From contig MARA01000008.1 in assembly GCA_001792895.1 (NCBI GenBank), positions 1,302,001 through 1,366,000 on the forward strand: a stretch of DNA of 64,000 nt. Reading direction: 5' to 3'. Position 1 is the stretch's first letter. Each line of letters begins with the position of its first letter. Below are positions 57,060-64,000 of this stretch, in pieces. The position numbers were made by a program, and so were the translations under genes. The DNA comes from Lentinus brumalis (taxonomy: Eukaryota; Basidiomycota; Agaricomycetes; Polyporales; Polyporaceae). The notes under the pieces are model-generated. The model saw only the letters and a program-made list of their open reading frames with translations. It did no database searches and had not been told where the DNA came from.

Positions 57060-59724
57060 CTAGTCTCGCTGGGGCTGCAGTGCGTCGCCGGGAAGCACCT
57101 GCACCTCCCCGCCGAGCTGGCCCTCAGCGACGTCCACGACGACGGGCTTCTCCGTGTCCGTGTCCGTCTCGCCGCTCGGGACGCCCTTTGCGCCCTCCTC
57201 GGCGGCATCCGCCCCGCCCTTCTTGTGCTCCTTCATCCCCCAGCGCCTGTCCATCTTCGAGTGCAGGGCGACGTCCTTCTGGAGGAGGACGCTGAGGAGG
57301 CCGGCGGCGGCGAAGGCGAGGAGGACGTGCCAGATGAGGCGGATGCTGTCTGCGAATGCGGCGCGGACCTCGGCCTGGAGCGGCTGTGCGAGGGTGGGGA
57401 TGATGGGGATGGCGCTGTAGGCGATGTCGTGCCCGGGCGGGATCTGTGCGAGGAAGGCGGGCGGGAGGTGCGTGCGGAGCTGGTTCTGGAGGATGGTGGC
57501 GGAGATGGAGATGGCCCATGCCTGCGTGGGTGGGTGGGTGGGTGTGTGCGTCAGCGAGGTCCTGTGTCCTGTCATGGCAGAGGGGGAAGGGAGGGGCTTA
57601 CGGATGAGAGCGTGCGCACGAAGAGGAGGAAGGAGAGTGCCGCGGCGTTCTGGGTGGGGTCGAGCGGGGCGAGGACGGAGAAGGTCGTGGCGTAGAGGAA
57701 GCCGAACCCGACTGCTGCGATGATCTGGAAGGGGATCGAGATCGCTACGGACGTGTTCTCGTCTAGGATCGTCAGCAGCCCGACGCCGAGGAGCATCGCG
57801 CACCAGCCGATCACTTGCTGTGGAGAGTATGAGACGAGCCTGAGGGCCAGCGGCGAACAGAGGACACGCACTATGACACGGTACTTCCCGGTCTTGCTGA
57901 TGATGATGCCTTGTGCAATGGCCGATGGCGAGATTGTAATTGCGGACGGGAAGAGGTAGAGACCAGATAGAAGGGGCGTGGCGATCTTCGCGGCCTGGAA
58001 ATATGTCGGCCTGCACTGTTGTGTCAACATAGTCGCGACTATGTCCTGTGTGAGCACTCACAGGTAGACTAGTTTATATATTAGTCTTGTGTGCTCATCA
58101 CCAATGAACAGTGATTGAACTCACAAGCAACGCTGTTCACTACCAAGCCATGCAGGAAGGATGCGATGTACCTATAAGGCAATCCAGGTCAGCAAGGACA
58201 GGCTCCTTGCGAAAGTGACTCACTCACCCTCCCAGACTTGTGCGGTTGTTGATGATGATAGCAGGCACAACCGGGTGAGACGCAAAGTACCTATCATACA
58301 CCAGCGCGGCCCCAAAACCAACCAGGCCAATGACCAGCGGCACAATCACCTGTGGGGAAGACCACGGGTACTGGATGCCTGCCCAGGTGAGCGCAAGGAT
58401 GCACGATGTTGCGCTTCCGATGATGATTGCGTTCCCGCTGTCACCGCGAGGTTATCAGCAATCAATCCGGCATCCGCTATGAAGAGCGGGCGGCCGTACA
58501 TCCAATCAATCGCGAAGAACGCCTTGGAATAGCTCTCGATTGGCGGCTTGCGAAGGCGGAGGAAGACGAGGCACACGGCGAATGCGATCCCGCAGAGTGG
58601 AAGGTTCAGGTCTGTGGGAAGTCAGAAGGCACGCCGACTCCCCTGGGAATAGGACGCGTACAGAATAACCTTGGGAGGAAAGAAAAACGTCAGTTTATTC
58701 CGAGCGTAGAAGATCATGCAGGAACTGGAGAAGCCTCGCAGCCTAGGAGCATATACTTAGAGCCTTCGCACAGAAAGAAGGCCCGAGAGCGTGGCCGGTA
58801 TAAGACCGAACGAGCCTTTGTCTGGTCCTGCTCGACGTCCGGCCACTGGGCGGATGTGGACCAGTCAAGCTCACGGTACGTCAGAAGAGCTGAACGACCT
58901 CGAACGATACGTTCCGAGGTGCGCCATAGCCAGATTCTCGCAAGGTATCCCGATACAAGTGCACGACGCATGGAGCCCAAGTACAGGAACGTACTCACCA
59001 TCTCCACGTCGTACGTTGCGCTATCGCGCCTCCAATAAAGGGGCCCCCTGCTGAGGCAAGGCTGAACGTACTGCGCGTGTGTCACCATGGTCAGAGATCA
59101 TACAGTTCCTGGGATGATATGACTTACGCTCCAGTAAGAGACTGGAAGAAGCCTCGGTCTTTCAGCGGGATCAGGTCTGCGGTCACGATCGCAACGAGAA
59201 CCTGGATGGCACCAGACCCCACTCCCTGGATAGCTGCAAGCGACGCATTGAGTTGCGGACGCGGAAATTGTGTCAAGGATGCTTACTTCTGCCGGCGATG
59301 AGCATGTTCATGGATTGCGCGGCCGCGGTCACGGCGGACCCCGCTCCGAAGATCAGGATGGAGACGAGGAGGACCTCCCGCCGCCCAAAGATGTCGGCCA
59401 GTCTGCCGCTCAGTGGCAGGACCGCGGTGCACGCGAGGTTGTACGCGGAGGACACCCATACGAATGAGTCCGTGCCGTTGAGGTCATGGATGATCGACGG
59501 CAGAGCGGTCGATACAGAAGCCTGCGAGTTGGGGCACATGAGCACGCGCGAGGACCCACGGGAGACTGGCGACATACCAAATCGAGCGCCGTGAGGAATA
59601 GCGACATGCACAGGGCGAGGAAGATGATCCAGAACCGCCATCCTCGACCGCCGTCTGACCTGGCGTCCTCGTTCTCCTTCTCGGTGCGCGATGAGGCGGC
59701 AGACACGGAGGGCGGAGGGGACAT
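57060..59724 (-). CDS. MFS transporter, DHA2 (14-TM drug:H+ antiporter) type
   Basis: Twelve exons: 59724-59578, 59521-59287, 59233-59128, 59070-58999, 58669-58662, 58611-58500, 58437-58228, 58171-58125, 58068-58062, 58010-57872, 57817-57602, 57521-57060; 586 aa, all phases exact. It is an exporter of toxic or secondary metabolites by family. Motifs: WIIFLALCMSLFLTALDL, ASVSTALPSII, VWVSSAYNLACTAVLPLSGR, LADIFGRREVLL (motif A), QGVGSGAIQVLVA, GPFIGGAIAQ (motif C), WLFYLNLPLCG, DWIGNAIIIG and PTYFQA. Two exons are only 8 and 7 nt, yet each restores an invariant motif (W-LF-Y and F-Y-L before PTYFQA). The C-terminal tail is long, Lys/Glu-rich and cytosolic. It lies near the P450 but is separately transcribed. 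Confidence 0.93.
57525..57546. repeat. (GGGT)n microsatellite within an intron
   Basis: Four to five GGGT units in the last intron of the DHA2 transporter, between donor GTAAGC and the CGCAG acceptor. Confidence 0.8.
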
Positions 59725-62700
59725 GATGGTGGCAGGGAGGAGAGAGCGCACCGTTGCGGAGGGTTGTGCAGAGCCAGCGGCGAAGCTATCTTGCCCGGAA
59801 CAGCAAGCGTGCTTCTGCGCCGGGAACTCTCAGCAGCAGGGTCTGCGTCGCCGTCTGACTCCACGGCGGGCTGTATGTAATATTACGATTCCGGAACAGC
59901 GAGCAGAGTCGCGCCGGTGCGCCCGCGCCCGGGCACCGCCAAATACGCCCACGATTGGTCCACGAGGCCGGGCTTCCATCTGGAGCTCTCGAAGACTGAA
60001 CTCGCTGCTCGCAGATGTCCGCAGTGCACGGGGCACAGCTCCATCCGCGTTCGGATCCAGAGGGGCTTCCATACGCGATGCGCATGATTCGTACGTTTTC
60101 TAGATGGAGGGTCTGACACCCGTGAGACACTGCGGATGTGGGTGAGCATGTTTCAGTGCGCGAGGGTCCCACTCACCATGAACCTGCGTATGACCTCTGG
60201 TCGAGCTTGTTCCGCTTGGTCTACGACGCGGCGTAGTGGTCCGCGAACGGACTTCAAACTTAGACGTCGGATGCTTCGTGGCGTGCGAAGGTTCTGGCCC
60301 AAGGAGGTTAGCCCTCGCGTAGATAGCCTTTGACGCCGGCGAGATCTCGACGAATTTGAGACGAACTCCTCGACCATCTCAACTGCGTTCAACTCCTGGA
60401 TGTCTTGATGATCTCGTATGCGAATCAGGCTACGCTCGCGGATCAGAACGCTCTCTTTCTGAATGTTGCTGAACTCGTGTTGAGCGATTTCTCGCCATCG
60501 ACGGCTTGGCGGAGGGGATGAGGGGAGGCTTTCTCCTGCTGACAATGGCTGTCGAGCCGGCCCCTCAGCTGCGCATACACCGACGACCCATGCGAGCAAG
60601 ACAGTCAGTCCATAATATCCAGATGGTGAGTTCTTCCGCTGTCTCCCAAAACCATCCTGCTGTGCGCCGAGAAGCCATGAGAGAACGCAAGTTGGCAATC
60701 GAACCTGTATTTAGCGGCATCGCTAGCGGTACTCATGACGAGGGAGACCACTCCGTTGCCATGCGCGCAACCTGCGGTACCGTGGACTTCGAGCGGCATG
60801 GCTCGAGATCGAAGACGCCTGGGCAGGAGCGCGAAGAAATGAGACTCAGACTCACAGTCACTGGGTTGACGATGACCTCGAGGCCTGGATGCATGTGTAA
60901 ATTGCGCACTTCGAAAGCATGCCATATGTGCCCTGAGTACTTGAGTCTCTGTGCAGAGGAACGCGCGAGAGTCAACGACAATCGTGCGCTTGTGATCAGT
61001 GGCTATATGCGCGTGCTTGCCTGGGTGGATGTATGCGGCCAACTCCCATCGCATGAAGGAGCATCTTGCTGCGGCGCGCAAGCGCAAGCGTTATACCCGG
61101 CCGTGAGGATACATGGAACGACGACATGGGGAGCTTGCACGACGAGGAGGAAGAGGAGGAGACAAGTCCAAGATTTAAAAAAAAACCTCCCACTAGTCTT
61201 TGAAAGGATCCCGTCGGAGTCTGGCATTCATCTTAGGACATCATGCTCGCGAGCAGGACGAGTAAGTACTGCGATATCAAGTACTAATGACTGTAATCAG
61301 GATATGAGGTCTGAACGCGTCGGCCCCAGTCGGTGGCGCGAAGGGATTTAGGGCAGGTCGTTACGCGTATATACGCGTCGTCCACGTGAAGCAAATTCTA
61401 CCTCGACGCTCACTGAGCTCACTCTCCTCGGAAAATGGCTTCGCCTGAGCTCAGCTATGTATGCACATCTGTGCTCCCGACCGCTAGATTGCTACCGGCG
61501 TGGGTCAAGTACCTGCGAGAGGGCCCCGTCGCGCCTGAGTCGTCATCTGCATCATCACCATCTCGGACTGCTCATGATACATCATCCAGGTCACTTAAGA
61601 CTCACATATCATCATCGCCCAGGGACGGATTGACGCCGACAGCAGTACTCATCGCGGAGAGATCCCCACCCGTGACTGCGAGATCAATCAAACAGACTCA
61701 GACTGTGCAGCTTGCTTGCCCTCGCTGGGAAATGTAGCTCTATACGGTACGCTCCATTCCTACAGCTCGGCGCTCGATCCTGAGCCTGCTTGATTCTACA
61801 TAAGTAGGATGCTTCCCTCCTGCGGGCTCGGTACTCGGAGGTCGGACGTTCGCCTGCCATATTGGTGCGTTCCGCGAGGGGCAGACTTAGTGGGCGATAC
61901 AGTGCTCATCACGTCCTATCCCCTGACAGTTACAATGCAACGTAGTAGGCAGGCTGTGTACACTGTATACGCATGCGCCCCGGCCGCCTCGATTGATGCC
62001 AGAGTGTGTTTACATCTGGATCGACGAACGTGAGTTTTTTTGTTTTGTTTTGCGTATGAGGTATCAATGGCGGATGGCAAATGCTACTTGCGGAAACCCG
62101 GACTTACAACCTCCGAGAGGACATCGGACAAACTCTCGGACAGGTGCGTCGCGACTCGCAGCGCGCAGGAAGAATTGCGTCCTGCCGCCAGCTGAGGGGA
62201 ACTGGCCTCTTCTGGGACGGCCTATTCCTGATAGAGTTCATGGACCCTGCATGAGGGCGGCCGCCTTGGGGTTGTACAGTTTCTGGACAATGATGTCCGA
62301 ATCATAGGGGCTGGCCACAGAGCTACGCACTGAATGTCTCTCACTCACGGTCGGACGCCCCGCGGAGGTTCCTGAAGATTTACAGGATGGGCCACCTAAT
62401 CTGCCAACGATTGAGGCCGCCGGATTTGTTTCAACTTTCCCCTCCGATGGCTTCTGGCCTCACCGAAGACCTGCGCTGAAAACCGTATTGCCTGGCCAAC
62501 AGAAGAAGTTTGATATACTACCAAGAAGCGGAGGGTGTTGCAAAATCTACATAGGGCTTTGCAAGATGCGCACACGGACACCTGTCAATGTGCAACTCCG
62601 ATGCCTCCGAAGAAGTTCCTCCGAGCTCCGGGCCGAACGCTCCGCGGAGACCGGCGCAGCTGGTTGCGGGAGCAGATACGTAACGGTGCGTACATGTGGC

Positions 62701-63334
62701 TGACTCTGCGAGGAAATCTGTGGACCTTATGGTCTCACGGAGGAGTTTATCGCCAGATTGCGCTTCGAGCCTCCATACTGCACAGCGACCGCCGCCGTCA
62801 AAATCGCTTGGCAGGCGGCGGATGGGATCATAATCAAGTCGCCGGACGACGCTGTTTCTGCGATGCAACAACCCCTCCTCCGCTTCCTGCTTGCAGATGT
62901 CCGTCGTGCTGCCTTCCTGGAGTACTGCACTGCCGTACGCCGCACTGCACCCGCCTTCTGCCGGCGCCAGGCGACTCCGGAAGTGTATGTCAGGTGGGAG
63001 CCACGCCCACGCTCGCCCACGGTGGGTCTTCTTCGATCTGTCAGAACTGATTGACTGCGTGCCTTTCTCGCCGGACTGAGTTCTACGCCCACGGGTGCGT
63101 TGTGCAAGGAGCCCGGATCGTGCCAGCATGCAGAGCCCCGATTATAAGCCCGACGGCCAGTGGGGCGCCGGGCTGCGTCTACTTACGCCCGCTGTCGTCG
63201 CGCCCACCGTCTTGCACACGTACGCCCACTCTACCCACAACCCAGCGGACTGGCTGCGGTGCGCGCGCATTGAACCCCCTGCGCCCCCACGCGCCCCCAC
63301 AGAGGCCACCACCATCACGCCGGTGATCAGAGCC
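59725..63334. other. intergenic, several motif-free open frames
   Basis: A minus-strand frame at 60153-60698 contains a signal-peptide-like string (YYGLTVLLAWVVGVCAAEGP) but no nearby ATG in frame and no domain. Another at 60605-61087 runs into it in a different frame. The long frames at 62518-63129 (minus) and 62535-63050 (plus) overlap and have no motifs. An A9 run lies near 61178 and a T-rich patch at 62034-62051. No gene is supported. Confidence 0.4.
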
Positions 63335-64000
63335 ATGTCGACTGATATCCTGGTTCCGAATGCGCACCTGGTCGGCTTGTGGCTGCAGATTTTCGCGACT
63401 GGTGCGTAATCTCGCTTGTGATGCGGCCGCGGCCCTCCGTTTCACGTTGTCCGGTCTTGCGTTTGGCCTCGAGTACTTACGCTAACCTCTTTCGTCGTTC
63501 CCTCCGTCTGCAGGGGCGTACTTTGTGTACCTTCCGCAATGTTGGTTCATTCTGAGGAAGAAGTTGCGGGAGGGTCTGTCGATGTGGATGCCTATCGTGT
63601 GTGGGATGATGGCTCTCATTGTAGCCACGGTCAGCACTCCTCCGTTTGTTATCCGTACGAGACTGACCCTTATCCCGTCCACTGTCGACAGGACCTCATC
63701 GTGGAGATGTATCGAGGATACCACGCATTCAGCGTCTCGGGTCCCAAGGGCGGGACCCTCCCTAACCCGAGTGCATTCTACGCCAATGCGGCGACCCCAG
63801 AATCCCTGGTGAAAAACTCGATAACCGTCTCACTCGCTATCATCTCGGACGTCATCATCGTCTACCGCACGTTCATCGTCTGGAACTTCAACTACTTGGT
63901 CGTCATCATCCCCATCGGCCTGTTGTTCGGCGATATAGGTACGCAAACGGCTGCGAGTGGAGCAACGGTGAGATGTGTTCTGACTTGTACACCCTCTACC
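63335..64000 (+). CDS. multi-pass membrane protein, paralogue 3 (5' part)
   Basis: Exons 63335-63401, 63514-63629 and 63692-63938, then a GTACGC donor; the gene runs off the right edge. It begins MSTDILVPNAHLVGLWLQIF and continues AYFVYLPQCWFIL, YRGYHAFSVSGPKGG, LAIISDVIIVYRTFIVWN and FNYLVVIIPIGLLFGD. The 116-nt second exon equals that of paralogue 1. The third exon covers two exons of the other copies, so the intron between DVIIV and YRTF is absent here. It is the same unknown-function family as 44069-45535 and 50997-52448. Confidence 0.88.

Noticed and set aside
57060..58061. 333-codon minus-strand open frame read straight through
   Set aside because: Only its last 153 codons are real. 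The upstream part is introns and out-of-frame exon sequence of the DHA2 transporter.
60153..61087. Two abutting minus-strand frames, one with a signal-peptide-like string
   Set aside because: They are in different frames, lack a usable start, and the combined sequence matches nothing I know.
62518..63129. 203-codon minus-strand open frame before paralogue 3
   Set aside because: Overlaps equally open plus-strand frames, has no motif, and lies in the likely promoter region of paralogue 3.

Overview
The window reads as nuclear DNA of a filamentous basidiomycete, most likely an Agaricomycete and perhaps a polypore; the lineage is inferred, not proven. The grounds are GC-rich coding sequence, genes split by many short introns (about 48-80 nt, GT..AG with CTRAY-like branch sites), and families typical of Agaricomycetes: PKL kinase-like proteins, multi-pass membrane proteins of unknown function, microbial P450s and stand-alone adenylating enzymes. 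Gene models below were built by hand from splice signals and reading-frame continuity. Exon coordinates are in the evidence fields.

Layout, left half. 1-629 is the 3' end of an LRR/F-box-like gene. An alpha/beta-hydrolase (2137-3323) has lost its catalytic serine. An L-fuconate dehydratase of the enolase superfamily lies at 4362-6274 (minus), followed by a small orphan gene (6684-7250, minus) and a large protein with a C-terminal kinase-like domain (8677-10750). A class I cAMP phosphodiesterase (11832-16039, minus) is split by a 1.94-kb intron that holds a decayed fragment of an M20 dipeptidase gene. A 383-bp inverted-repeat element lies just upstream of it. A Ser/Pro/Ala-rich orphan follows at 19969-21539 (minus). 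From 21.5 to 34.8 kb I could support no gene.

Layout, right half. An adenylate-forming enzyme (34850-36908, minus) is divergent from a very large Num1/ApsA/Mcp5-type cortical anchor with a PH domain (37889-43587). Then come a multi-pass membrane protein (44069-45535, minus), an ACS/Dal5-type MFS permease (48549-50711), a second membrane paralogue (50997-52448, minus), a cytochrome P450 (52980-55687, minus), an intron-bearing tRNA-Arg(CCG) (56340-56421), a DHA2-type MFS exporter (57060-59724, minus) and the 5' part of a third membrane paralogue (63335 to the window end). The adenylating enzyme, P450, two transporters and membrane proteins together loosely resemble an accessory or secondary-metabolism neighbourhood; that is inference.

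Two themes recur. First, very small exons (7, 8, 11, 15, 17, 25 and 28 nt) are needed to keep conserved motifs in frame. Second, at least four otherwise well-preserved genes each fail by exactly one missing base, which suggests either an uncorrected-indel assembly or parallel recent decay.
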